From TA-21 sp036557405 (lineage in GTDB: Archaea; Thermoproteota; Nitrososphaeria; Nitrososphaerales; Nitrososphaeraceae): 64,000 nt of DNA. Shown here in pieces: positions 35,140-43,959 of the stretch (positions are counted from its first letter, which is position 1; each line of letters opens with the position of its first letter). The stretch covers positions 1-64,000 of the forward strand of contig DATBHO010000009.1 of NCBI GenBank assembly GCA_036557405.1. Direction: 5' to 3'. The position numbers were made by a program, and so were the translations under genes. The notes beneath the pieces are model-generated. The model saw nothing but the letters and a program-made list of their open reading frames with translations, had not been told where the DNA came from and ran no database searches.

Positions 35140-35940
35140 ATGTCGTTTTTTCAAAAGGATATAAAAGCGGTATTTTCTAGTAAGCAATTACCTACCCTAC
35201 GCTCCCCTATTTTGATTTGTGGATTCCCCGGAAGTGGGTTTGTAGGCAAACTTGCAATAGATCATGTCATTAATGAATTAGAAAGTACTCATTTAGCCGA
35301 CATTTATTCAACATCGTTTCCTCCTCAGGTCGTAATAAAGAGTACCGGAACTGTTGAACTGATGAAAAATATACTGTACTATGTAAAAAACACTGCAGGT
35401 TCCCATGACTTGATATTTCTCACGGGAGATGCTCAGCCTGTAAGTTCTAAAGTAGAATATTTGTTAGGGGAAGAAATAATAAAAATAGCTAAAAACCTTG
35501 ATGTTAAGCAAATCATAACTCTTGGTGCATATATAACAGGCATGTTTGTAGAAAGCCCAAGAATATTTGGTGTTGCAACAGATAATGATGGATTAGAACT
35601 ATTAAATTCTTTCAATATCTTAAGAATAGATAATGGCAGTATTTCAGGAATGAACGGTATTTTGTTGGGTATCGCCAAAATAAACAATCTGAAAGGAATA
35701 AGTTTATTGGGAGAAACTTCAGGATATGTAATTGATGCAAATGCATCAAAGTATATTCTGAAAAAATTACTTACAATTATCGGTATAGATATTGATATGG
35801 AAGATCTGGATAAGAAAGCAAAAGACACAATAATGTTGATAAAAAGTATTGAACAGAGAATTGGTGGTAAAAATGCATCAAGTGATGACTTTCAGCAGAT
35901 GGTTCAAAAGAAACAGCCCGAAATTGGATATATTAGCTGA
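35140..35940 (+). CDS. PAC2-family protein (proteasome-assembly-chaperone-like)
   Basis: The 266-residue protein opens with ILICGFPGSGFVGKLAIDHVI and continues with LIFLTGDAQP, KQIITLGAYITG and a long C-terminal helix, the PAC2 fold. Archaeal relatives include PbaA/PbaB, studied as proteasome-related chaperones. It has its own TTTATGATA promoter about 27 nt upstream of the ATG. Which archaeal PAC2 subgroup it belongs to is not decided here. Confidence 0.85.
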   Translation: MSFFQKDIKAVFSSKQLPTLRSPILICGFPGSGFVGKLAIDHVINELESTHLADIYSTSFPPQVVIKSTGTVELMKNILYYVKNTAGSHDLIFLTGDAQPVSSKVEYLLGEEIIKIAKNLDVKQIITLGAYITGMFVESPRIFGVATDNDGLELLNSFNILRIDNGSISGMNGILLGIAKINNLKGISLLGETSGYVIDANASKYILKKLLTIIGIDIDMEDLDKKAKDTIMLIKSIEQRIGGKNASSDDFQQMVQKKQPEIGYIS

Positions 35941-36003
35941 TTTTGGAGTAAAATAAACTTGTTAAGTGAGTTATTGATACTATATTTAGGAATTCTGTTA
36001 AAA

Positions 36004-36303
36004 TCATACTTTTATGAGTTTTCCATATCGCCCAATGTTCAGACTGTTTTCCCCTCTAAAAGATTGAGTATACCCATTTTCAATTGAGACTTCGTCCCCT
36101 TCAGTTACGATATTTATCTGCTCGTTCCACAATGATAGTTTAATGCTGCCGCTTTCATCTGACAGAACAGCATCTGCTACCTGTGCTGTATCACCGTTCC
36201 TTAGATTTACGGTTCGAGGTTCTTTTACTGATTCAATCTTCCCTTTTACGTTTATTCCTCGCATCCCAGCATGCAACTGATTTATTTTAGTTTCCATCGA
36301 CAT
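36004..36303 (-). CDS. OB-fold single-stranded nucleic acid-binding protein
   Basis: A 99-residue one-domain OB fold of the archaeal SSB/RPA type: VKGKIESVKEPRTVNLRNGDTAQVADAVLSDESG, then IKLSLWNEQINIVTEGDEVSIENGYTQSFRGENSLNIGRYGK. There is no acidic tail or zinc finger. The start could be Met1 or Met3. Monocistronic, convergent with the PAC2 gene. Confidence 0.85.
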   Translation of the reverse strand: MSMETKINQLHAGMRGINVKGKIESVKEPRTVNLRNGDTAQVADAVLSDESGSIKLSLWNEQINIVTEGDEVSIENGYTQSFRGENSLNIGRYGKLIKV

Positions 36304-36427
36304 TTGTCAATTACCACGCTTATTCTAATAATAAAGTTTCTGTATTTTTTCTAAATAATTTGACGTGAAATACTGACATCCTCTACCAGTAAAAGTGAAA
36401 TAAGGAAAGCAAAGTGACAGTGTTGAT

Positions 36428-36533
36428 GGAGGGATAGCGAAGCTTGGCCAAACGCGCAGGACTCAAGATTAAATTGCGACCGTGAGGGATCCCGTCCTTT
36501 AGGGGTTCGTGGGTTCGAATCCCACTCCCTCCA
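36428..36533 (+). tRNA. tRNA-Leu (CAA) with intron
   Basis: Acceptor GGAGGGA pairs with TCCCTCC, discriminator A. The D-arm is GCG/CGC, there is a long variable arm (GTCCTTTAGGGG), and the T-arm is GTGGG TTCGAAT CCCAC. Loop CTCAAG then A gives anticodon CAA. An intron of about 21 nt (36468-36488) sits at the canonical 37/38 position. Spliced, the anticodon stem CAGGA/TCCCG contains one A-C mismatch at 28-42, unlike the paired stem of the other tRNA-Leu in this window. Confidence 0.92.
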
Positions 36534-36598
36534 TTCTATACTTGAATCCAAGATTCGGAACTTTAATTAACAATTGATTATCTTTTGATTTTTGGTTT

Positions 36599-38062
36599 AT
36601 GGCAACTGAATTAAGAGATTATGACATTATAGTAGCAGGCGGAGGATTAGCAGGAATGATAGTTGCGTCCTCAGCTGCTCATTATTCCAGACAATCTCTT
36701 AAAATCCTAGTTGTTGATCGAAATCCATCACCACAGCTTGGTAAGAAGACAATATCAGGATGGGTGTGCGGTGACGCTGTTGGAAAGAATAGTGTAGACT
36801 ACATGACGTCAAGAATAGGAATCAAGTGGCAAAGTCCCGAAATTGAACATCCAGTTAAGGGGGTTATTGCTTTTTCACCTGATCATGAAACTTCAATATC
36901 ATTTGATGGAGAAGGGTATATTTTAAACAGAAAAGTCCTGCCGCAAAAACAGCTTAACGATGCACTAAGTGCTGGTATAGAAATCAGATACAATCTGGCA
37001 TTAAGAAATGTTATGTTTGATGACAATAGAGTTATTGGCTTACTAGGGCAGGATCTAGAGACAAAATCTGCTTTTAAGAAGACCTGCAAGATTGTAGTTG
37101 ACTGTACAGGAGTGACTTCCGTTCTGCGAACAAATCTTCCAATTAGATCCAATATTCAGAGGAAAATCAACAGAGACGATCTCGAAGCAACCGGAAGATA
37201 TATCTATAATTTTGAAAATGGTGTTGAGGACAACACTTACTTTGATCCAAATTACTGCCTAATTCATCTAGACCAGGATATTGCCCCAGGCGGATATGCT
37301 TGGGTATTCCCAAAAGGTAAAAATAAAGTGAACATAGGTCTAGGTGTTCAACAAAAATCAATGGAAGAACACAATAAAAAACATGGCCTGCATAAAGACT
37401 TGAAGGCTAAGATAGATGATTATGTAATGATGAACCCTGTAATAAAAAATCCTCATATTGCAGAAGGTGAATCGGATGATGGAAATAGTTGGGGTACATG
37501 GCAAGTATCGGTTAGACGCCAGAACGATTGTCTTGTTGCAAACGGGTATATGCTTGTTGGTGACTCTGCTTGGATGCCAAAACCTCTTGACGCTGGCGGG
37601 ATTGGACCAGCAATCATAGCAGCGACTATTGCAGGTAAAGACGCGGTGCAATCAATTCAAGCTAATGATTATTCAGAAGAATCACTCTGGCAATACAATT
37701 TGGATTTCGTTGACGCGTATGGATATAAAACTGCAGGTCTCGAGGTATTCAGGAGGTTGCTTCAGAAATTATCAAATGATCAAATTAATTATGGAATGAA
37801 GCACTTTCTCTCAAAGCTGGATATTGACAATATAACAAATGGAGAACATCCTGAATTTGGTATGTTAGGCAAACTGAATATGTTTATTCATGGTGCTCTC
37901 AATAAGACATTAGCGGAGGATCTTAAGCATACAGCAGAAGTGAATAAGAAATTGGTAAATCATTTCCGCAATTATCCTACAAAACCTAATGACTTCTCCC
38001 AGTGGCATAATACGTTAACCAAATACATGTCTGATGCGTACATAAAATTAGGATGTGCGTAA
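36599..38062 (+). CDS. Geranylgeranyl reductase-family flavoprotein
   Basis: An FAD enzyme that saturates the isoprenoid chains of archaeal lipids or related polyprenyls. The N-terminal dinucleotide fold is YDIIVAGGGLAGMIVAS. The GGR motif is GGYAWVFPKGKNKVNIGLGV, and the second FAD motif is GYMLVGDSAWMPKPLDAGGIGPAI. At 487 residues it is longer than the 390-450 typical of the family, and the C-terminal 90 residues are helical. Thaumarchaea have several paralogues, so the exact substrate is not set. Confidence 0.88.
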   Translation: MATELRDYDIIVAGGGLAGMIVASSAAHYSRQSLKILVVDRNPSPQLGKKTISGWVCGDAVGKNSVDYMTSRIGIKWQSPEIEHPVKGVIAFSPDHETSISFDGEGYILNRKVLPQKQLNDALSAGIEIRYNLALRNVMFDDNRVIGLLGQDLETKSAFKKTCKIVVDCTGVTSVLRTNLPIRSNIQRKINRDDLEATGRYIYNFENGVEDNTYFDPNYCLIHLDQDIAPGGYAWVFPKGKNKVNIGLGVQQKSMEEHNKKHGLHKDLKAKIDDYVMMNPVIKNPHIAEGESDDGNSWGTWQVSVRRQNDCLVANGYMLVGDSAWMPKPLDAGGIGPAIIAATIAGKDAVQSIQANDYSEESLWQYNLDFVDAYGYKTAGLEVFRRLLQKLSNDQINYGMKHFLSKLDIDNITNGEHPEFGMLGKLNMFIHGALNKTLAEDLKHTAEVNKKLVNHFRNYPTKPNDFSQWHNTLTKYMSDAYIKLGCA

Positions 38063-38065
38063 GTG

Positions 38066-38710
38066 CTAAACTGACTTGGAATTTTCTGAAGTTGCAAACC
38101 TAGTTTCGAAGTCCTGCATTTTTTCTATCATAATGGTTCTGCGCTTCTCCTCTGTTATTATTGCTCTGACATTTTCAATTAGTATTCGTGACACGTCTAA
38201 TTTCTTTCTTAATCCAGGCATGAGGTTATCAAATACTGCGAGAGGGTAGATACTATCATAGATTTTATCCATTAATTCAAACAAATTGTTAACGTTTGAT
38301 GTGCCTTCTACCCTAATCTTGTCGATAATCATTCGCTTGATTTCTCCAATGCAGTCCAAGAGTCCCATTACATATGAAATATCTGATACTTCAAGTGATT
38401 TCATACTCGGGATTATGCAGTTTTCAATTATTGAAAAGAGACTATACGCTTCAACAAATTCCTGCTCTGCGATGTATAAATATTTTTGAAGATCATCTTT
38501 ACTTATTTCTTTGAATTGTTGCAAGAGCTTCTTTGCTTTTTCAATATTTTCAATTGATTCATTTTTTTTGTGAGAGTGCATTGACACTATTGCTTTGCTA
38601 CAAAGTATCGTCGCATCACGAGTTCCTTTAATTATAATATTTCTCCTCTCCTCAATATCTTTAAATTTTTTGTTGATTTCCACTATATCGACCTGAACAT
38701 TCGCTAGCAT
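38066..38710 (-). CDS. Translin-family protein
   Basis: A 214-residue all-helical protein. EERRNIIIKGTRDATILCSKAI, EQEFVEAYSLFSII and the YVMGLLDCIGEIKRMIIDKI helix match the translin/TRAX family, which binds and in the C3PO complex cleaves single-stranded RNA. Archaeal members form octameric barrels. Acidic residues that could build the nuclease site are present in the third helix, but activity is not claimed. Convergent with geranylgeranyl reductase, three bases between stops. Confidence 0.82.
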   Translation of the reverse strand: MLANVQVDIVEINKKFKDIEERRNIIIKGTRDATILCSKAIVSMHSHKKNESIENIEKAKKLLQQFKEISKDDLQKYLYIAEQEFVEAYSLFSIIENCIIPSMKSLEVSDISYVMGLLDCIGEIKRMIIDKIRVEGTSNVNNLFELMDKIYDSIYPLAVFDNLMPGLRKKLDVSRILIENVRAIITEEKRRTIMIEKMQDFETRFATSENSKSV

Positions 38711-38737
38711 TAAGAGAGATTATCTTTGCCAATATAT

Positions 38738-38857
38738 TTAATAATTGTCTGATAGGTATTGAGACAATATATCAAGATCCTTTGGAAAATTGATATCGGC
38801 AGCGATACTGAGCATGCCATTGAATCCTCGTATGCAGACCACCTCGAGTATAGTACT
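38738..38857 (-). pseudogene. Possible C-terminal remnant of a nucleotidyltransferase
   Basis: A 39-codon stretch ends in IAADINFPKDLDILSQYL before a stop, like the D-I-N-x-P-x-D-L end of MobA/CobY-type NTP transferases. A stop lies immediately upstream in frame, and no rest of the gene is found before hjc. It is either a relic or a chance match. Confidence 0.25.
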
Positions 38858-38914
38858 TCAAAACATTTTTGTTCAAATGTTTCATTCTTTCTGAATTAAA
38901 TACTAGTACGTAGA

Positions 38915-39496
38915 ATGCAAAATGTATTGATAAACCAAGTGCAAACATACCAAGCACTAGTTCCTCCTAATAAACGAAAATTGAATTTTGGTTTGGAACA
39001 AGTTTATGTCAAATTGAACAGGATCAGAAGAAGCAGGGGATATAGCTTTGAACATGTGCTTGTCCAAAAACTAAATTCCGATTCATGGAATGCAAGACGT
39101 CTAGGAGGATCTAGTGCAAACTTACCAGATATTATCGCCGTAAATAATGAGGAATCAATTTTTTTGTCTATAGAAGCCAAATCTGGAACTGCAGACAGTC
39201 TTTATGTTCAGTCTGATCAAATCCAAAGATGTTTTCAATTAAGAAATATGTTTAAGGCATACAAGACTGCCCATGTGATTTTAGCTTTTAAATTTATGCA
39301 AAAAAAGAGGATAAGAGAAGAAGGAAAGACAGTATATAAACACAGGAAACTGCAAGAATATTACAAAATAGCAGACAAATATTCGAAAATGAAAAATTTA
39401 CCGGTTATAAAATGTACGTACGACGGTAGAACCTATGAAATAATGAATAGTCAGACTAGGAGATGTATTATGAGGGACTATGTCATGCCATTTTGA
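38915..39496 (+). CDS. hjc: Holliday junction resolvase Hjc
   Basis: A structure-specific endonuclease of the PD-(D/E)XK fold. It has RSRGYSFEHVLVQKL (first Glu), ARRLGGSSANLPDIIAV (Ser and the metal Asp) and SIEAKSG (E-x-K). The core is about 120 residues. Here there is an N-terminal extension of about 40 residues and a basic C-terminal part with KHRKLQEYYKIADKYSK. The ATG start is at 38915. TTG 38981 or 38996 near LNFGLEQ could give a form closer to normal length. Confidence 0.86.
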   Translation: MQNVLINQVQTYQALVPPNKRKLNFGLEQVYVKLNRIRRSRGYSFEHVLVQKLNSDSWNARRLGGSSANLPDIIAVNNEESIFLSIEAKSGTADSLYVQSDQIQRCFQLRNMFKAYKTAHVILAFKFMQKKRIREEGKTVYKHRKLQEYYKIADKYSKMKNLPVIKCTYDGRTYEIMNSQTRRCIMRDYVMPF

Positions 39497-39554
39497 ACAT
39501 AGTCAAAATTATCAAGTCACAATTTTTATTTCTCATTTATTGAACTAACGAACA

Positions 39555-40241
39555 ATGGTGATAGAAGAGGAAACTATCAGTTCTGAGCAAATGTACCGAA
39601 TAGAGGATAATGGATATACTAATTTTGGGATGAAAAAAGTACTCATGATGGAGAACGCTGGACACGGAATAGCAGACTTTATCGTCTCCGAAAAGGGACA
39701 GGACCTTGATGGCAAAAAAATAATATCCTTTTGCGGGACAGGCAATAACGGAGGAGATGCGATGGTTGCGTCCAGACACCTATCAGGTTATCATGGCGCT
39801 GATGTCATGATTGTCCTTCTCGGGGATGCCAACAATATAAAGACTGAAGAAACAATGGTCAACTGGCATATAGTTGGAAAAATGAAATCAATAAGAATCC
39901 TGAGAGGAACAGATGTGTTCGAATTGGCAAAGAAAGAAGTTCCAAAATCAAAAATAATTATCGACGGCATCTTTGGTACAGGGATAAAGGGTGCGATAAG
40001 GGAGCCTTATTCATCTGCAATTGATTTGATAAATAGCTCAGATGCATACGTAGTTGCAGTTGATATTCCCTCTGGGCTTGACCCAAATGATGGAAGGTTT
40101 CACGAAAAATGTGTCAAAGCTGATGCTACTGTTACTTTTCATCGAATCAAAAAGGGTCTAACAGGAAACAAAGAATATACTGGCAAGATTCATCTTGAAA
40201 AGATTGGAATTCCAATTGAAGCTGAACAAGGAGTTCTATGA
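39555..40241 (+). CDS. nnrE: NAD(P)H-hydrate epimerase
   Basis: A YjeF_N-domain enzyme that epimerises damaged NAD(P)H hydrates. ISFCGTGNNGGDAMVASRHL is the Rossmann-like signature and IIDGIFGTGIKG carries the conserved Asp. VVAVDIPSGLDPNDG completes the family pattern. Only the epimerase half is present. The ADP/ATP-dependent dehydratase half (YjeF_C), often fused, is absent here. Its stop overlaps the next start as ATGA. Confidence 0.9.
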   Translation: MVIEEETISSEQMYRIEDNGYTNFGMKKVLMMENAGHGIADFIVSEKGQDLDGKKIISFCGTGNNGGDAMVASRHLSGYHGADVMIVLLGDANNIKTEETMVNWHIVGKMKSIRILRGTDVFELAKKEVPKSKIIIDGIFGTGIKGAIREPYSSAIDLINSSDAYVVAVDIPSGLDPNDGRFHEKCVKADATVTFHRIKKGLTGNKEYTGKIHLEKIGIPIEAEQGVL

Positions 40242-40861
40242 TTTTGAGAATAGCACAAATTCTTGTAGGAAGTATGCTAAATTTTTCTTACGTTGTTTAT
40301 GATGAAAAAAATGGCACAGGAGCCATAATTGATCCTTCATGGGATCTTCAAAAAATCCTCGCCATCTTGGACAAAAACAATATTACCGCGAAATACATCA
40401 TAAATACGCATACGCATTTTGATCATATTCTTGGGAACGATCACATCGCCGAAATTACAAAAGCTGAGATAATCCAACATGAAAAGTCCACGCAAAAAAA
40501 AGATAGACCAGTAGTAGATCATGAAAATGTTAATATTGGAACCGTTAACCTGCAGGTCCTGTACACTCCCGGTCATTCTGAAGACAGCATATGCCTTATT
40601 GTCGATAATCAATTTATCATAACAGGAGATACGCTATTCGTAGGAAATTGTGGTAGGGTGGACCTGCCCGGAAGTAATCCCGGTAAGATGTATGATAGTC
40701 TATCCAAAATTACAAAATTAGATAATTCCCTAGTAGTATATCCAGGCCACAATTACGGTTCTACCCCAACATCCACAATATTAAATGAAAAAACACACAA
40801 CCCCATGTTAAATTTCAAAACCAAAGAGGCGTTCGTAAAGTACATGACCAATGAGGGTTAG
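40238..40861 (+). CDS. Metallo-beta-lactamase-fold hydrolase (glyoxalase II-like)
   Basis: The THTHFDHILGND motif (H-x-H-x-D-H), GHSEDSICL (third His), ITGDTLF (bridging Asp) and VYPGHNYGSTP (last His) give a full binuclear metal site. The architecture suits hydroxyacylglutathione hydrolase or persulfide dioxygenase relatives. It is coupled to nnrE by a 4-nt overlap, which hints at a metabolite-repair or detoxification unit. Confidence 0.88.
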   Translation: MILRIAQILVGSMLNFSYVVYDEKNGTGAIIDPSWDLQKILAILDKNNITAKYIINTHTHFDHILGNDHIAEITKAEIIQHEKSTQKKDRPVVDHENVNIGTVNLQVLYTPGHSEDSICLIVDNQFIITGDTLFVGNCGRVDLPGSNPGKMYDSLSKITKLDNSLVVYPGHNYGSTPTSTILNEKTHNPMLNFKTKEAFVKYMTNEG

Positions 40862-40864
40862 GAT

Positions 40865-41959
40865 GTGTCTGAATTATTTGATATAACATGTTCACACAAT
40901 AGTAATCTAATAGAAAAGTTTCTGACTAAAAATCCCATTTTTGTGAATGTGATTTCTTATACAGAAACTAGTCAAGTTTCAGGTATAACTTTTGCAGGTG
41001 CGAATCCTGATCTGATCAAATACACACCTGCAGCAGATTCTGAATATCTATATTACGGAAAATGTATTTCAATTTCTGGAGTTCCTGCTACTCCTGATGG
41101 AATACCAACACCAGCTTTATTGACGAGGACCGCATTATCCATGGGAGAAATACCATGTTTGGTCGTAAACTCTGGTTCTAAGATTGATCCCAAAATTCCA
41201 TCTATTTCGTTTAAAGTCACACCTGGCAAAAATATTCAATATGAAGCTGCACTAGAGCTCTCTGAAGCACATCAAGCATTTGAATATGGCAAATTACTTG
41301 GAAATCAATTATCTATGTCAACGGATATGGTTGTCATAGGAGAAAGCATTCCTGGAGGAACTACAACTTCTTTGGGTGTTTTGACAGGTTTTGGAATTGA
41401 CGCAAATTATAAAATGAGCAGCAGCATGCCAAAAAATCCGCATGATTTAAAGATCAGTATAGTACAGGAAGCTATAAAAAATCAAAAAATATCAAATTTG
41501 AAAGATCCATTCAAAATTATATCATCGTTAGGAGATCCAATGATACCAGCAGTAGGTGGACTGGCTACCGGTATTATTGAATCTGGTTCTAAGGCGATGC
41601 TTGCTGGGGGTACACAAATGGCTGCAGTACTTGCGTTCATGTATTCTTTGAATGTGCCATTAAGTAACATCTGCATAGGGACAACCTCCTATGTCACAAA
41701 CGATAATAATTCAGACTTAGAATTTCTCGTAAGGACAATTTGTCCTGATGTTCCCGTACTGTCAGTAAATCCAGGTTTAGATAAGTCCACAAAACGCGGG
41801 TTAGTAATGTACGATAGAGGGGTCGTAAAGGAAGGAGTAGGATCCGGTGGAGCCTTGATTAGTTTAGTATTAAAATCTAACAGATCTCTTGATAGGACTA
41901 CTTTCTTGAATAATATCGAAAAAGAGTATGAAAGGAATATTGAGAAAATAAATGTGTGA
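40865..41959 (+). CDS. Archaeal CobT-like phosphoribosyltransferase (UPF0284)
   Basis: The family is related to nicotinate-nucleotide:dimethylbenzimidazole phosphoribosyltransferase, which makes the lower ligand of cobalamin. SISGVPATPDGIPTPALLTRTAL, VVIGESIPGGTTTSLGVLTGFG, SLGDPMIPAVGGLATG and AGGTQMAAVLAF are recognisable. It has 364 residues and a GTG start three bases after the hydrolase. Thaumarchaea make cobalamins, which fits. The exact base substrate is not evident. Confidence 0.85.
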   Translation: MSELFDITCSHNSNLIEKFLTKNPIFVNVISYTETSQVSGITFAGANPDLIKYTPAADSEYLYYGKCISISGVPATPDGIPTPALLTRTALSMGEIPCLVVNSGSKIDPKIPSISFKVTPGKNIQYEAALELSEAHQAFEYGKLLGNQLSMSTDMVVIGESIPGGTTTSLGVLTGFGIDANYKMSSSMPKNPHDLKISIVQEAIKNQKISNLKDPFKIISSLGDPMIPAVGGLATGIIESGSKAMLAGGTQMAAVLAFMYSLNVPLSNICIGTTSYVTNDNNSDLEFLVRTICPDVPVLSVNPGLDKSTKRGLVMYDRGVVKEGVGSGGALISLVLKSNRSLDRTTFLNNIEKEYERNIEKINV

Positions 41960-42011
41960 GATATGATTTAACACAGGAGTCTTTTCATGGGATTTTGTAA
42001 AAAAATCTAGA

Positions 42012-43775
42012 CTATTTTACCGTTACAGATTTTGCAAGATTACGTGGATAATCCGGATTCCCATTGTTACAAATTGAAAGATAGTATGCTAAAAGTTGAA
42101 GTGGAATTACTTCGATCAGAGGATAAAGAGATTCATCTATTGTTGGAATGGTTATTTGGTAGTCATATAACGCGTCCTTTTTATTTGAAATGCCAACTAT
42201 TTTTGCGCCTCTTGATTTTATTGTATGAATGTTTGATAAAGTATCGCCATAAGTAGAATCACTTGGGTTTAAGACTATTACTATACTATTGGTATCTATT
42301 AATGCTAAAGGACCATGTTTTAATTCCCCTGCGGCCATTCCTTCCGCATGTATATACGATAATTCCTTTATTTTCAATGCTCCTTCCAGACATATCGGAA
42401 AATGTAGAGATCGACCAAGGATATACACATCTTTTGAATGTTTTAATTGATCTGCAACTCCTTCAATTTGTGAATCTAATTCTAACACCTGACTCACGGC
42501 TTTGACCAGTATGTCTTTACTACTTGAAATCCCATCTGATTTTCTACCAATTATGTCCGCGACATAGTACAACAAAGCAATTTGACTTGTAAAACTCTTA
42601 GTTGCAGCAACACCTATCTCTGGACCGCAGTTTAGTTCAAGATAAGAATCACTCAATCTTGCAAGAGAGGAAGTAGGAATATTAACTATCGAAATAACTT
42701 TAGCACCCATTGTCTTTGCAGATTTTACAGATTGAATAACATCGGCGGTCTCACCGCTTTGAGATATTGCCAATAGAACTGAATTTTCATCCAACATATC
42801 AGATGAATATTGAAATTCACTTGACATTATGGTCTCAACATGAATCTTAGATTTTGAAAAAATTTGCTTTGCGAGTAATGCAGAATGGTAACTTGTGCCA
42901 CTCCCAGTGATATAGATATTTTTGCCCGCCGTCACAATATCGCAGAATTTTTCTAAATTTTTCTTATCCTGCTGCAGACTCTTCACTATTGTATGTCGCT
43001 GTTCATGAATCTCCTTTAGCGTATAGTGAGAGTATTTTCCTTTATCTGCATCACCAAGCTCCCAGGCTACTTGGGTCATTCTTCTCGATACTCTATCTCC
43101 ATCAAAATTGAAAAAAGAGATGTCGTTATCGTTTATTACAACTATATCGCGATTATCCAGGAAAATTGCACGATCGGTATAATTTAAGAACCCCAGAATA
43201 TCACTAGATAAAAAATAATCATCGTTACCAACTCCTAGTATAAGTGGTTCGTCATACCTAGCGCCACATAGTGTAGATGAGTTAAATATAGCAACAAATG
43301 CGAAAGAGCCTTGCAATCGCTTGCATGTAAAGATCATGGACAATTTGATATCCCCAGTAATTTCAAAATATTCCTCCAAAAGATGAGCAATTACCTCACT
43401 GTCAGTTTCACTCTTGAATTCGTGACCCGACCTGTAGAGCTCATCCTTCAGCTCCCTATAATTTTCTATTATACCATTATGTACAACTGCAATTGTAGAC
43501 TTACATGCAAGATGAGGATGTGCATTAGAATCAACAATACCGCCATGTGTTGCCCATCTTGTATGACCAATACCTAATTTACCGGGCAGCTCGTCAAGTC
43601 TGAGAGATTTATTGACGTCTGCAACTTTACCGACTCCTTTTCGTATCAAGAGTTTTCCTGATTTAATGGTTGCGACACCCACACTATCGTAACCTCTATA
43701 TTCCATCTTTCTAAGACCTTCAACTAGAACGGAAGATGCGTGTTCATTGCCCTTATATCCTATTATCGAACACAT
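42012..43775 (-). CDS. glmS: Glutamine-fructose-6-phosphate aminotransferase
   Basis: Makes glucosamine-6-phosphate for UDP-GlcNAc and N-glycans. The N-terminal glutaminase has the catalytic Cys2 (MCSIIGYKG), GHTRWATHGG and HNGIIENYREL. Two SIS domains follow (ITGSGTSYHSAL; ILGRSLHFPICLEGALKIKELSYIHAEG). The C-terminus ends NLAKSVTVK as in active enzymes. It is 587 residues. Monocistronic. Confidence 0.97.
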   Translation of the reverse strand: MCSIIGYKGNEHASSVLVEGLRKMEYRGYDSVGVATIKSGKLLIRKGVGKVADVNKSLRLDELPGKLGIGHTRWATHGGIVDSNAHPHLACKSTIAVVHNGIIENYRELKDELYRSGHEFKSETDSEVIAHLLEEYFEITGDIKLSMIFTCKRLQGSFAFVAIFNSSTLCGARYDEPLILGVGNDDYFLSSDILGFLNYTDRAIFLDNRDIVVINDNDISFFNFDGDRVSRRMTQVAWELGDADKGKYSHYTLKEIHEQRHTIVKSLQQDKKNLEKFCDIVTAGKNIYITGSGTSYHSALLAKQIFSKSKIHVETIMSSEFQYSSDMLDENSVLLAISQSGETADVIQSVKSAKTMGAKVISIVNIPTSSLARLSDSYLELNCGPEIGVAATKSFTSQIALLYYVADIIGRKSDGISSSKDILVKAVSQVLELDSQIEGVADQLKHSKDVYILGRSLHFPICLEGALKIKELSYIHAEGMAAGELKHGPLALIDTNSIVIVLNPSDSTYGDTLSNIHTIKSRGAKIVGISNKKDALYDYQITIPTIDESLYPLIEVIPLQLLAYYLSICNNGNPDYPRNLAKSVTVK

Positions 43776-43928
43776 AATACAATTTTACCATTTGTATTAC
43801 CTTAAAATGATTACTAATATCATATGTTACCACTACAAAAAAAATTATAACTCCTTTTACCAATACTCCCTTGCATAAATGTAAATAAATTATAACGATA
43901 TTATGTAATTTTACACACCAGACAATCT

Positions 43929-43938
43929 TAATATATAA
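43929..43938 (+). promoter_or_regulatory. TATA box for the wHTH gene at 43960
   Basis: TAATATATAA is centred 26 nt before ATG 43960. This is one of the clearest leaderless promoters in the window, and it selects that ATG over the TTG three bases earlier. Confidence 0.55.
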
Positions 43939-43959
43939 TGGTTAATCAATTAATGTTTG

